From Cocleimonas sp. (GTDB lineage: Bacteria > Pseudomonadota > Gammaproteobacteria > Thiotrichales > Thiotrichaceae): DNA of 22,870 bases. The translations under genes were made by a program, and so were the position numbers. Under the pieces are notes generated by a model, which saw nothing but the letters and a program-made list of their open reading frames with translations, ran no database searches and had not been told where the DNA came from. The stretch is from NCBI GenBank assembly GCA_021647365.1, contig JAKIUW010000039.1, positions 1 through 22,870 of the forward strand, given 5' to 3'. Below are positions 7,420 through 14,793 of this stretch, piece after piece. Position 1 is the stretch's first letter; every line of letters begins with the position of its first letter.

Positions 7420-8623
7420 GTTTTATTTTATGATAAACCTTAGATAAATAAGGCTTCATAATAAAAAATGCTTTTAGCATTTGTGAGATTAAACAGTTGC
7501 TAAACCAACGAGTTTGGTAAATGGGTAGAATATCTCCACCATATTTGGCTTTATAGCTGTTCTTTTCTTCTGATACCAAGAAGTCGATAGCGTGGTATTT
7601 CTGTTTAATTAAAGATTTTATTTCTAAAATGTCAAAAATAAACATCGGTGATAGACGTTTATCATCTTCACTTTCAAAGCCACTGAGATAGCTGTAGCAG
7701 GTTTCTTGGTAGTTAAAATTATAAGCGATAACTGTAGGCTTTCCATTAATTCGTAGTGTGCGAAAATCCATAATATTTTGATTAGCAAAGCGTTTACAAA
7801 GTTTTTGATGAAATTTACTAAACGTTTCGGAATCAAATACATTTTGCTCTGAAATATGGCTCCAGCGAGAACGGTGTAGCTGTTCAGCAATACATAAACC
7901 GTCGTGTAGGTTTTCTTCTGAATTAGTTTTAATATCACCCAGTTTGCTCATACGGTTATGTTTTAGGCGAAACTGTTTTCTTGCCGATTTACTTAAGCTG
8001 GCTACGTAATCATCTGCATTATTAGGTAACGGCGTTAAAAATTGATAAGCATTTTGCTTTGATTGGATTGAAAAGTCGTTTGATAGTGGTGTGTTTAGCT
8101 GTTGAAGTACCGCATTACTTTTAAGAAAATCAAATGAAGCATAATGAAATAAGTGCTTTTTAGATGCTAAATACTCAGAAACTATTTGAATCGCATTATC
8201 ACGATGTACCTTGTTTATAATGATATCAGGGTAATGCGTAACAGCGGCATCCTCATCATTTTCGCCTTCACCTAAAAAGCTCAAACGTGAGATAAATCCA
8301 TAACAATGTTTGATATAAAAAGGGGCGAGAGAAATAAACTGATCGTTATTATGTGTGTCGTACAGCGCAATAATAAATAGCTCATCTTGCTTGCTGCTAT
8401 ATGTCTCCCACCATGTGTACATCCATTCCCAGAGTAGGAAAGGATTTGGATCTTGTGATATAGATACTAAGTCATTCCATTGTGTTTTTAGCTGAAAAAA
8501 ATCATTCTTATTTTGGATAATATCAATACGATAATCATTCTTTAAGAGTGTAGGGGGTGTCTTAGAGGTTTTGTCTTTCTCAGGGTAAGTGGCAGGGAAT
8601 GTATCTCGGTAGTAAAGCTTCAT
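7412..8623 (-). CDS. GNAT acyltransferase of the BioF2-like (Acetyltransf_6/CelD) type
   Basis: This 403-residue cytosolic protein has the layout of the BioF2-like GNAT family. An N-terminal half (about 31-150) includes WNDL, FLLWEWMYTWWETY and LAPFYIK. A central SKSARKQFRLKHNRM (211-225) and a C-terminal half ending IDFLVSEEKNSYKAKYGG (346-363) correspond to the family's FDFL.G.E.YK...G motif. Related proteins occur near exopolysaccharide or cell-surface genes, and some are FemAB-like aminoacyl or acyl transferases; the substrate here is unknown. AGGG before the ATG supports the start. The upstream JmjC-like gene ends 12 nt away on the same strand, so they are probably cotranscribed. The 3' end overlaps lipA by 8 bp. 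Confidence 0.8.
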   Translation of the reverse strand: MKLYYRDTFPATYPEKDKTSKTPPTLLKNDYRIDIIQNKNDFFQLKTQWNDLVSISQDPNPFLLWEWMYTWWETYSSKQDELFIIALYDTHNNDQFISLAPFYIKHCYGFISRLSFLGEGENDEDAAVTHYPDIIINKVHRDNAIQIVSEYLASKKHLFHYASFDFLKSNAVLQQLNTPLSNDFSIQSKQNAYQFLTPLPNNADDYVASLSKSARKQFRLKHNRMSKLGDIKTNSEENLHDGLCIAEQLHRSRWSHISEQNVFDSETFSKFHQKLCKRFANQNIMDFRTLRINGKPTVIAYNFNYQETCYSYLSGFESEDDKRLSPMFIFDILEIKSLIKQKYHAIDFLVSEEKNSYKAKYGGDILPIYQTRWFSNCLISQMLKAFFIMKPYLSKVYHKIKLK

Positions 8624-8635
8624 TGCATTTACCCT

Positions 8636-9595
8636 TTATCCTTGCTTAGCGAAAACGGGGTAGCTTGATTGTTGTAAGGTCGTCATGCCACTATCGCTAT
8701 TTGGATCAAGAACAAGATTTGTTTTGTAATATGAAGTTCTATCTTTGCGTTTGATAAGGTTAAGTTTATTCAATACCAAGTAACTATAGGCTTTAACAGC
8801 AGATGCCATACCTTTGTTGACTGTTGATCTGTTTTTTAGTCCTAGCTTCTTTAATATAAAATGATTTGCGCAGTGAACAGCATTCAATCGTCGGTTTTCA
8901 CCTGATGAATAACTACTAGCAAGTGAAAGATTTACGGTGATATTTTCAACACGGTGAGGACTATGGATTGGCCATGAAATCACATCTCCTGCTTGCAGTA
9001 CAAAACACTTTGCAGAATCATCAAAATGTCTTTTATAAGGAAGATCCTCATCCTTTTCTTGAGCAACAACTTTTTCTAACTCATCTTGAGGGGAAAACTT
9101 AGAGTCCTTGGGGTAAACCCAAATCTTTTTCTCACCTTTTAAATGCCACAACATATTTGCCTCAGCATCAAGATGGTAATAAACCTGAATACCAGGGGAT
9201 GAGAGGAGCAGTGCGCTGTAGCCACACTTAATATCTTTTAGATGACCCGAATTTTCAGCAATCTTGGTATATATCTTTTCAATGACAGTAGCAAAGCGTT
9301 CATCCGCTTTATCAATATTGATGATATTGATCCAAAAGCGACCTTTTTTTACTGCATCAAGTATCTCTTTACCTGTACTTTTTTCAATATGCACGGCTTT
9401 CCATTCAGAGTAGTCTTCAGGGTTGTAGCCCATCGTGAAGCATTGCAACCATTTACGAGGATATTCATCTAGTAGCTTCGTTAGGGAGTCATCATCGACC
9501 AAATCAAGCTGATGCTGAAGGCATTGGAGCTTCTTGCCGAAATTATTGTAGGCATCTTTATCCCATGTGAATAGAGCTGAGTCAGTCGTTTGCAT
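8636..9595 (-). CDS. JmjC/cupin-like protein, putative Fe(II)/2-oxoglutarate oxygenase
   Basis: This 319-residue protein has the double-stranded beta-helix pattern of JmjC/cupin-8 proteins. H141-L-D143 (QVYYHLDAEANMLWHLKGEK) and a second histidine in AGDVISWPIHSPHRVEN (H211 or H214) fit an HXD...H Fe(II) triad. KGEKKIWVYP is the usual strand after the first ligands. Bacterial relatives include protein hydroxylases and natural-product tailoring enzymes; no substrate can be read here. It leads a two-gene unit with the GNAT protein. There is no convincing Shine-Dalgarno before the ATG. Two 12-bp direct repeats just upstream may be an operator. Confidence 0.75.
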   Translation of the reverse strand: MQTTDSALFTWDKDAYNNFGKKLQCLQHQLDLVDDDSLTKLLDEYPRKWLQCFTMGYNPEDYSEWKAVHIEKSTGKEILDAVKKGRFWINIINIDKADERFATVIEKIYTKIAENSGHLKDIKCGYSALLLSSPGIQVYYHLDAEANMLWHLKGEKKIWVYPKDSKFSPQDELEKVVAQEKDEDLPYKRHFDDSAKCFVLQAGDVISWPIHSPHRVENITVNLSLASSYSSGENRRLNAVHCANHFILKKLGLKNRSTVNKGMASAVKAYSYLVLNKLNLIKRKDRTSYYKTNLVLDPNSDSGMTTLQQSSYPVFAKQG

Positions 9596-9606
9596 AATTT
9601 TTATTA

Positions 9607-9643
9607 AATAGAGTTATTATTAATTACTTTTAATAGAGTTATT
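9607..9643. promoter_or_regulatory. 12-bp direct repeat upstream of the JmjC-like gene
   Basis: AATAGAGTTATT occurs at 9607-9618 and again at 9632-9643, a 25-bp period, starting 12 bp upstream of the minus-strand start codon at 9595. It could be a tandem regulator site, but the area is very AT-rich. The remainder of 9596-9762 shows nothing else. Confidence 0.35.
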
Positions 9644-9762
9644 TAGTGTGAAAATAATAACAATGAAGACAGTTTGATACATCACCACTTATCAGGACTG
9701 CTGGGAGTTTTAGCCAGTTATAAGCTATTTCAAACCGTTTATACGCACATCATAAGTAGGTG

Positions 9763-10287
9763 TTATAAATCAGTGATTATCTCAAGACCTTGTTGCCAAT
9801 CATCCAAACCACTGCTGGAGTTGATATGACCATAATCTCCTAGCTCAATAAGGCGACAACCCCAGTTATTAGCGCAAGCTTTGGAAAATATCATACTGCT
9901 ATAAGGGTCATTACTACTCGCTACGAGAATGCTAGGGAAATCAAACGTTGTTTTTGTAATGGGCGAGAAGCCTAATGTTTGTTGTGGGAAATTCTTACCA
10001 TCAGGATCTGGCACGGCAACCAATAACGCGCCTGCAATCTTTAAGTCTGTCTGGGCAGCCCATTGCGCTAATAAAAGACAACCAAGGCTGTGTGCAACGA
10101 TTTTGACTTCTGAACTTGCTTGTTTAACGTGTTCTTCTAGGTTTGCAATCCAATCGCTACAAATAGGTTGTTCCCAGCTTGTTTGGTTTACACGTTTGAA
10201 GTTAGGATTATTAACTTCCCACAGACTCTGCCAATGCTTGCTATCAGAGTTTCCATAGCCGGGTAGAATTAGTATTTCTGTTTTCAT
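9763..10287 (-). CDS. RBBP9/YdeN-family alpha/beta serine hydrolase
   Basis: This 174-residue single-domain hydrolase has the family's conserved start (ILILPGYGNSDSKHWQSLW), the nucleophile elbow AHSLG (Ser67), the acid in SSNDPY (Asp127) and the histidine in DYGHINSSSG (His154). Length and motif order match RBBP9/YdeN proteins, small esterase-like enzymes whose physiological substrates are mostly unknown. The frame opens with a GTG at 10293, but the ATG at 10287 is more likely. The AGGG that could serve as its ribosome-binding site lies at the edge of a G-tract repeat copy, so the repeat supplies most of the leader. It is downstream of the DHCW cupin on the same strand. Confidence 0.88.
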   Translation of the reverse strand: MKTEILILPGYGNSDSKHWQSLWEVNNPNFKRVNQTSWEQPICSDWIANLEEHVKQASSEVKIVAHSLGCLLLAQWAAQTDLKIAGALLVAVPDPDGKNFPQQTLGFSPITKTTFDFPSILVASSNDPYSSMIFSKACANNWGCRLIELGDYGHINSSSGLDDWQQGLEIITDL

Positions 10288-10290
10288 AAA

Positions 10291-10318
10291 CACCCTGTAA
10301 AAGTGGGGGGGTGTGCTT
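10291..10318 (+). repeat. G-tract repeat, solitary copy (G7)
   Basis: CACC, CTGTAAAAGT, seven G (10305-10311) and TGTGCTT, preceded by AAA. It lies between two minus-strand genes, beginning 4 nt upstream of the hydrolase ATG and ending 6 nt before the cupin stop. It therefore fills almost the whole intergenic gap. Confidence 0.9.
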
Positions 10319-10323
10319 CCTAA

Positions 10324-10668
10324 TTAATTTGCTAAAAAATCACCATCAATTATTAAAAGTTTTACACCATTTTTTGTAATAGAGCGATGCGAGCTTAAAT
10401 CATCCGAAACGATATACGACATGCCAGCTTTTAAAATGGATGATTCTTTGCCTTCCAGTTCGTTAGTGACTTCACCTTCAAGGCAATGAACGATATGTCC
10501 TTTCTGGCACCAGTGATCTGCTACATAGCCTGCTGAATATTCAACGATTCGTACACGCAAGCCTTCATATTGTTGGGTTTGCCATGTGGCTGTGCCTGTT
10601 TCACCTTTGTGTTCGGTTTTGGGGGTGTTTGACCAGTCTATGCTTTGGAAGGGGATGTTTGAACTCAT
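10324..10668 (-). CDS. DHCW-motif cupin-fold protein
   Basis: This 114-residue single-domain cupin has the conserved stretch ADHWCQKGHIVHCLEGEV (DHWC at 51-54, His58, His61), followed by GMSYIVSDDLSSHRS and the terminal LLIIDGDF. This matches the small family named for its DHCW-like motif; no enzymatic role is established, and metal binding by the histidines is inferred. The start ATG has no visible Shine-Dalgarno. A degenerate G-tract repeat occupies the leader 15 nt upstream. It probably forms a run with darP and murI upstream and the hydrolase downstream. Confidence 0.85.
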   Translation of the reverse strand: MSSNIPFQSIDWSNTPKTEHKGETGTATWQTQQYEGLRVRIVEYSAGYVADHWCQKGHIVHCLEGEVTNELEGKESSILKAGMSYIVSDDLSSHRSITKNGVKLLIIDGDFLAN

Positions 10669-10682
10669 AATAACTAATGATC

Positions 10683-10703
10683 ATGTAAAAGTAGGGGGGT
10701 GTT
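10683..10703 (+). repeat. G-tract repeat, degenerate solitary copy (AG6)
   Basis: ATGTAAAAGTA, six G (10694-10699), then TGTT in place of TGTGCTT. It lies in the 55-nt gap between darP and the cupin gene, 15 nt upstream of the cupin start. Confidence 0.8.
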
Positions 10704-10723
10704 GAAATTCACTATTTGTCATC

Positions 10724-11254
10724 TCAATCTTCTTGCTGCTCTTTCAAATACTTAAATAGTATTCGTGATGATTTAGGTGACTTATTTTGTTCTGCTTCTT
10801 TGGATGCATTACGCACTAATTGGCGCAGGTGTTGGCGATCAGCATTGAGTGTTGTGACGAGTTCGTTCATCAAATCATTATCACCTGCGATGAGTTTATC
10901 GCGCCATTCTTCTAGTTCATGAAAGGCTTCGGTTTCTTGTTGATGGGGCATGGCGATTTTTCTTAGTTGGAGCTGTATTGTCTCCACATCTTCTTCGACC
11001 ATAATGCCCGATATAAAACGAAGCTGGCGTTGTAATGCGGCCTTCTTTAGTTTTTTTGCCATGAATACGGCATCGTACATTCTTGTTGATAAGGTAACGT
11101 CATCAAATCGGCTGGGCGCGAGTTCGACCAAGGCTCTACCTAAATCATGCAATTCTTTCATTTCCCGCTTCAGCTCGGTTTTATTCGGGCGTATGCTGTA
11201 TGGTTCGCCTGTGTGCGGATTGATGGTATCAAGTTGGTAGGAATTATCGGTCAT
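10724..11254 (-). CDS. darP: DarP (YjgA), ribosome biogenesis factor of the large subunit
   Basis: This 176-residue protein belongs to the DUF615/YjgA family, which associates with late 50S assembly intermediates. Visible features are SIRPNKTELKREMKELHDLG near the N-terminus (the family's S+.+.KRE...L..LG), LSTRMYDAVFMAKKLKKAALQRQLRFISGIM in the middle, and a helical, charged C-terminus (HELEEWRDKLIAG, RQHLRQLVRNA, FKYLKEQQ). Length matches the E. coli protein (about 183). It begins 3 nt after the murI stop on the same strand and is probably cotranscribed with it. Confidence 0.92.
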   Translation of the reverse strand: MTDNSYQLDTINPHTGEPYSIRPNKTELKREMKELHDLGRALVELAPSRFDDVTLSTRMYDAVFMAKKLKKAALQRQLRFISGIMVEEDVETIQLQLRKIAMPHQQETEAFHELEEWRDKLIAGDNDLMNELVTTLNADRQHLRQLVRNASKEAEQNKSPKSSRILFKYLKEQQED

Positions 11255-11257
11255 TTT

Positions 11258-12112
11258 TTAATCTAGCTTGGGTAATAGGTTTATTTCGATGGGTTTATGC
11301 CAGAGCTTTTTCATGGCGTTGTGATGTTGTTTGTCATTACTACTATTATAGAAGGTTAGCGTAGACTTTTTATTACCGCCAGTCTTATCTTCGCTAGTTT
11401 TATTATCGCCAGACTTTATACCAACTTCTAAATCATTTTGAATCAAAATACGTTTGAGTTGTTCGGCAACAGGTTTTCCTGTTTCTAAAATCTCAATATC
11501 ACTACCGACAATCTTGCGAATGGCTGGGAGTAAAAAAGGGTAGTGCGTGCAACCGAGTATCAACGCATCAGCGCCTTGTTCTAGTAGTGGTTCAATGTAC
11601 TTTTTGAGTAGTTTGTTTGTTTCAGGATTATTTAATTCACAAGCCTCAACCTGTTCAACCAAACCCGGGCAAGCTTGCGCGAGGACTTTTTTGTCTTTGG
11701 CGTAGCGTTCGGTTAACCCTAAAAGGCGTTCACTATCAATGGTGCGTTGTGTGGCTAGTACACCGATGATGCCATTTTTGCTAAGTTGTGCAGCGGGTTT
11801 TACGGCAGGCTCTAATCCAATTACAGGCACATCCATCGTCTCGCGCAGTTGTGTTGCCGCTTCGGCGGTTGCCGTGTTACAGGCAACGACGATGGCTTTT
11901 ACGCCTTGGTCGAGTAGGAAGTCTGAGATTGCTTGAGAGCGTTCGCGCACATATTTTGCACTGCGATCACCATAGGGTGCGTGAGCAGAATCACCGACAT
12001 AGATTAGGTTTTCGTGTGGCAGAAGCTGGTGAATTTCTTTGAGTACAGAAAGCCCACCAATACCAGAGTCAAACACGCCGATAGGGCAAGAATCACCATG
12101 AGAAATATACAT
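11258..12112 (-). CDS. murI: Glutamate racemase
   Basis: MurI makes D-glutamate for peptidoglycan in the cytoplasm. The 284-residue protein has FDSGIGGLSV (Asp15), the two catalytic cysteines in ACNTAT (Cys78) and LGCTHYPFLLP (Cys188, followed by His190), and the conserved YVGDSAHAPYG. Between the racemase core and the C-terminal strand lies a low-complexity insert with related units DNKT, EDKT and GNKK, which I do not expect in the family. The only ATG upstream of the conserved core is at 12112 and has no visible Shine-Dalgarno. The leader instead holds an arm of a G-tract repeat pair 12 nt away. darP follows after 3 nt. Confidence 0.97.
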   Translation of the reverse strand: MYISHGDSCPIGVFDSGIGGLSVLKEIHQLLPHENLIYVGDSAHAPYGDRSAKYVRERSQAISDFLLDQGVKAIVVACNTATAEAATQLRETMDVPVIGLEPAVKPAAQLSKNGIIGVLATQRTIDSERLLGLTERYAKDKKVLAQACPGLVEQVEACELNNPETNKLLKKYIEPLLEQGADALILGCTHYPFLLPAIRKIVGSDIEILETGKPVAEQLKRILIQNDLEVGIKSGDNKTSEDKTGGNKKSTLTFYNSSNDKQHHNAMKKLWHKPIEINLLPKLD

Positions 12113-12123
12113 GATTAAACATC

Positions 12124-12190
12124 GTGTAAAAGTAGGGGGGTGTGCTTTAAGAAATAGTTATATTCCAAAGCACGCCCCCCCACTTTTACA
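12124..12190. repeat. Inverted pair of the G-tract repeat between murI and the GH-A-like gene
   Basis: Arm 1 (12126-12148) is TGTAAAAGTA, six G and TGTGCTTT. Arm 2 (12167-12190) is its near-perfect complement, with G7 and CGTGC. They face inwards around an 18-nt loop, the opposite arrangement to the pairs at 125 and 22663. The RNA of either strand could form a stem of about 23 bp with one A-C mismatch and one G-U pair, between the upstream GH-A-like gene and murI. Confidence 0.9.
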
Positions 12191-12220
12191 GCATTGTTTA
12201 TTAACAAGGTACTTCTTGTT

Positions 12221-13897
12221 CTAGCGACCGCGAATATAGTTAACCATCGCATTGTACTTAGGTGAGCTTGTGCCAGCCTTTTCTAGCATCGGGAAGTAGT
12301 TACGGTCATCAATCGCCGCGATACCGTTAAAGTGCATTAACATACCACCGCCCGCACGATTCCATGCACGTAGATATTTGCTATAAGCTGCACCCATTTG
12401 AGGGTGACGGTTTGCATTGGCAAACATACTAAAGATTTTAGGGTCACGAATAACGTGAGGACGATCAACACGCAATAAGTGCTGTCCGCCTTCATAGGCT
12501 AGTAGCTTAACCCCATACTTTTTAGTAATTGCTACATTCTTTTTAACACGCTCTTCAATGGTATTTTCAATCGCGCCACCTGCGACTTTATCTTTTGCTA
12601 AACCACCTGACATAATTTCTCTAAATAGTTGATTTATACCTGCATTACCTTGATGCGCCCAACGCTTTACTAATCCACGGTTTTCTTTACGTGCGATGTA
12701 ATCACCAAAGTAAGGTGCAACGGCGTAAGCATCAAATGACTTATAACAATTACCACCCGCTAGCGGACAGGTCATCAACTCTTCTGCCATTTTAGGTGCA
12801 GAACCATAGGCAGAAACTACACAAACTGCGCGATTTCCTAAGTGACGTTTAAAGATGCCACACATTTCTTTGCTTCGTTTTGCATTGAAGTTTAGTGCTA
12901 AAAATAGACGACGTGTGCCTGGATTTTTAATATCCAACTTGCCGCGAGGCCAAAGCTTTAAGCCTTGGCGAGAGGCGTAATGCGTTGCAGGGTACATTGA
13001 GTTCCAAACTTCGTTTGAATATTCAACATAGACTTTTTGGTTGGGCTTTAAACGACGCTTCACGGTTTGTGCAAAACTGTTCATAAATGCATCGGTCGCC
13101 ATATGGGGCATGGAGAACCACGGAGCTACATTGGCAGTATTAGCAAGGTCAACCATGGTTTCTAACGGCATACCCGCATTATGATTCCAAAAAGCTGTTT
13201 GTGGTGTCGCACGGTCACGCCAGTGCGCAAGCTTGGTTAGCTTGGTATTTTGCCACGGCATAAAACGAATAGAGTTAAATGAACGAGCAACTTGTAAATA
13301 TTCTTGATTAAAGGTCTGGCGCGTGTAGGTTTTTGCGTATTTGGCAGGAATCACTTTTATATTACGAATATGGTTGCGCGGATTAATGCGCGTAATGTGC
13401 AAACGTAATTTACGTTTTGCTGAGCGTAAATTAAAGTCGATACGCCCAGGTACTTGGCGAATAATTTCAACATCACCGTGGACCTTAATATCAGCATCAC
13501 CTTGATAGGTTACAAAATGACGACCGACAGGAAAGTTCGCTGGCATATCCCAAATCGCATTGATTGAAGTGAAAATAGGGCGCTCGCCGCGTGATGGCAA
13601 ACGTGTTGGCCAACCATTGGCATCAACCGAAACTTGAGCTGTTTCTTTAGTGTTGAATGATTTTTTGCGCGTACAACCTGGGTCAATTGGGCGATTGCGC
13701 TGCCAATCAAATTCACAAGATGTTATCCAACCACGTGAGATTTTAAAAATATCAATAAAAGGATTGGAAGAGCTAAGATGGTGCAAGCCACTGGTGTTAT
13801 AGCCGAGTTTATTACCGGGCGTTGCTTGAGTGACGTTGCTTAAAATGATGAAAGAAACAGTAAATAATGCCTTGTTGAGTAACTTCATATTATCCAT
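12221..13897 (-). CDS. Secreted protein resembling clan GH-A glycoside hydrolases
   Basis: This 558-residue protein has a signal peptide (1-25, cleavage likely after TQA). The N-terminal third (26-200) is beta-rich with Cys61/Cys75 and could be a carbohydrate-binding or jelly-roll part. The C-terminal part (about 200-558) looks like a TIM barrel. VYVEYSNEVWNS contains Asn-Glu296, the typical acid/base pair of clan GH-A, and LLAYEGGQH contains Glu469, placed like the nucleophile. Similar SNEVWN proteins are often annotated as cellulose-binding or hypothetical, so activity and substrate are unproven. AAAGGA before the ATG supports the start. It follows the PaiB-like gene by 14 nt on the same strand. 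Confidence 0.65.
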   Translation of the reverse strand: MDNMKLLNKALFTVSFIILSNVTQATPGNKLGYNTSGLHHLSSSNPFIDIFKISRGWITSCEFDWQRNRPIDPGCTRKKSFNTKETAQVSVDANGWPTRLPSRGERPIFTSINAIWDMPANFPVGRHFVTYQGDADIKVHGDVEIIRQVPGRIDFNLRSAKRKLRLHITRINPRNHIRNIKVIPAKYAKTYTRQTFNQEYLQVARSFNSIRFMPWQNTKLTKLAHWRDRATPQTAFWNHNAGMPLETMVDLANTANVAPWFSMPHMATDAFMNSFAQTVKRRLKPNQKVYVEYSNEVWNSMYPATHYASRQGLKLWPRGKLDIKNPGTRRLFLALNFNAKRSKEMCGIFKRHLGNRAVCVVSAYGSAPKMAEELMTCPLAGGNCYKSFDAYAVAPYFGDYIARKENRGLVKRWAHQGNAGINQLFREIMSGGLAKDKVAGGAIENTIEERVKKNVAITKKYGVKLLAYEGGQHLLRVDRPHVIRDPKIFSMFANANRHPQMGAAYSKYLRAWNRAGGGMLMHFNGIAAIDDRNYFPMLEKAGTSSPKYNAMVNYIRGR

Positions 13898-13911
13898 TCA
13901 ATCCTTTGATT

Positions 13912-14529
13912 TTAAATGTTTTTTAAATAAGTAGTAATAAAGTTAGCTATTGCCAACTTTTGTTCAGAAGAAGACTTCCCCAGTGCTTTAGCAACACCCT
14001 CTAAATCTTCCCCAGATTTATTCTGACCGATTTTAACCTTTCCTTGGAGTTCTTGCACAACAATTTCAAAACCTACAACAGCGTTTAACATTTTATCAGG
14101 ATAATTGTTTTTAGCCTTCCAAGGATTTTTTTGTCCCTGTTCATATTTGTCTGTTAATTTTTCAATGAGTTCCGCAGTTTGTTGATTAGATTCAAATAGT
14201 TTGGCAGAACCATAGGCATGGACAGTCACATAATCCCAAGTCGGCACGCCTAATTTTTCATACCATGATGGGGAGATATAACAATGTGGTCCATTAAAAA
14301 TCACCAAGACTTTTGAATTTTCTTCTAAATGTTTCCATTGAGGATTGGCCTTAGCAAAGTGCGCTTGCAGTTTGATTTCATCACCATTTTTTTTAACTAA
14401 AAAAGGTAGAGGCGTAGCAATAGGTACGCCGTGTTCATCTGTTGTAACGATAGTCGCAAAAGCATTTTCTTGCATAATGGTTAGCAACTTTTCTGGGTCT
14501 TCTTCTTTGAAGGTAGATGGGGTAAACAT
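13912..14529 (-). CDS. PaiB-family FMN-binding protein
   Basis: This 205-residue protein matches the PaiB/FMN-binding-2 family, split-barrel flavin proteins named after Bacillus PaiB, a negative regulator of sporulation and protease genes. Conserved stretches are GVPIATPLPFLV, LQAHFAKANPQW, FNGPHCYISPSWYE (79-91), GVPTWDYVTVHAYG (94-107) and, near the end, VGFEIVVQELQGKVKIGQNK. In most bacteria its role is unknown and it need not be a transcription factor. CAGGAG before the ATG fixes the start. It leads a probable two-gene unit with the GH-A-like gene. Confidence 0.9.
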   Translation of the reverse strand: MFTPSTFKEEDPEKLLTIMQENAFATIVTTDEHGVPIATPLPFLVKKNGDEIKLQAHFAKANPQWKHLEENSKVLVIFNGPHCYISPSWYEKLGVPTWDYVTVHAYGSAKLFESNQQTAELIEKLTDKYEQGQKNPWKAKNNYPDKMLNAVVGFEIVVQELQGKVKIGQNKSGEDLEGVAKALGKSSSEQKLAIANFITTYLKNI

Positions 14530-14704
14530 GGGTATAAACTCCTGCTTTTCCTAGCATTCTTTATTTGTAAAGTAGCCTGAACAGAAAACCTGTTCATTGG
14601 ATATTTCAAAATTGTCGTTATAAATATATCGATAAACCAGATGATTTTGTGAAGGTTTTGAAAAAGTCGCAGCAGCCAATTAAAGAATAAAGACAAGGAA
14701 CAAC

Positions 14705-14793
14705 ATGCTTTTTGGCTTTGTTATTTGTCTCATTAGAATCCTTCGTATTCAGAATATGTATGTAAAACTAGGGGGGTGTGCTTTAATAAAAAG
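14705..14793 (+). other. Leader open frame upstream of ynbA, out of frame at present
   Basis: An ATG at 14705 has a good ribosome-binding site (AAGGAA at 14695-14700). Its frame encodes a hydrophobic stretch (MLFGFVICLIRILRIQ) and runs through the G6 tract of a repeat copy into ynbA in the wrong frame. One extra G would join it to ynbA. It may be an upstream ORF, an alternative ynbA start, or chance. The other bases of 14530-14793 hold the start regions of two divergent genes. Confidence 0.3.
14759..14784 (+). repeat. G-tract repeat, solitary copy (AG6) in the ynbA leader
   Basis: TATGTAAAACTA, six G (14771-14776) and TGTGCTTT. It differs from the consensus by ACTA for AGTG. It ends 9 nt before the ynbA ATG. 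Confidence 0.85.
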
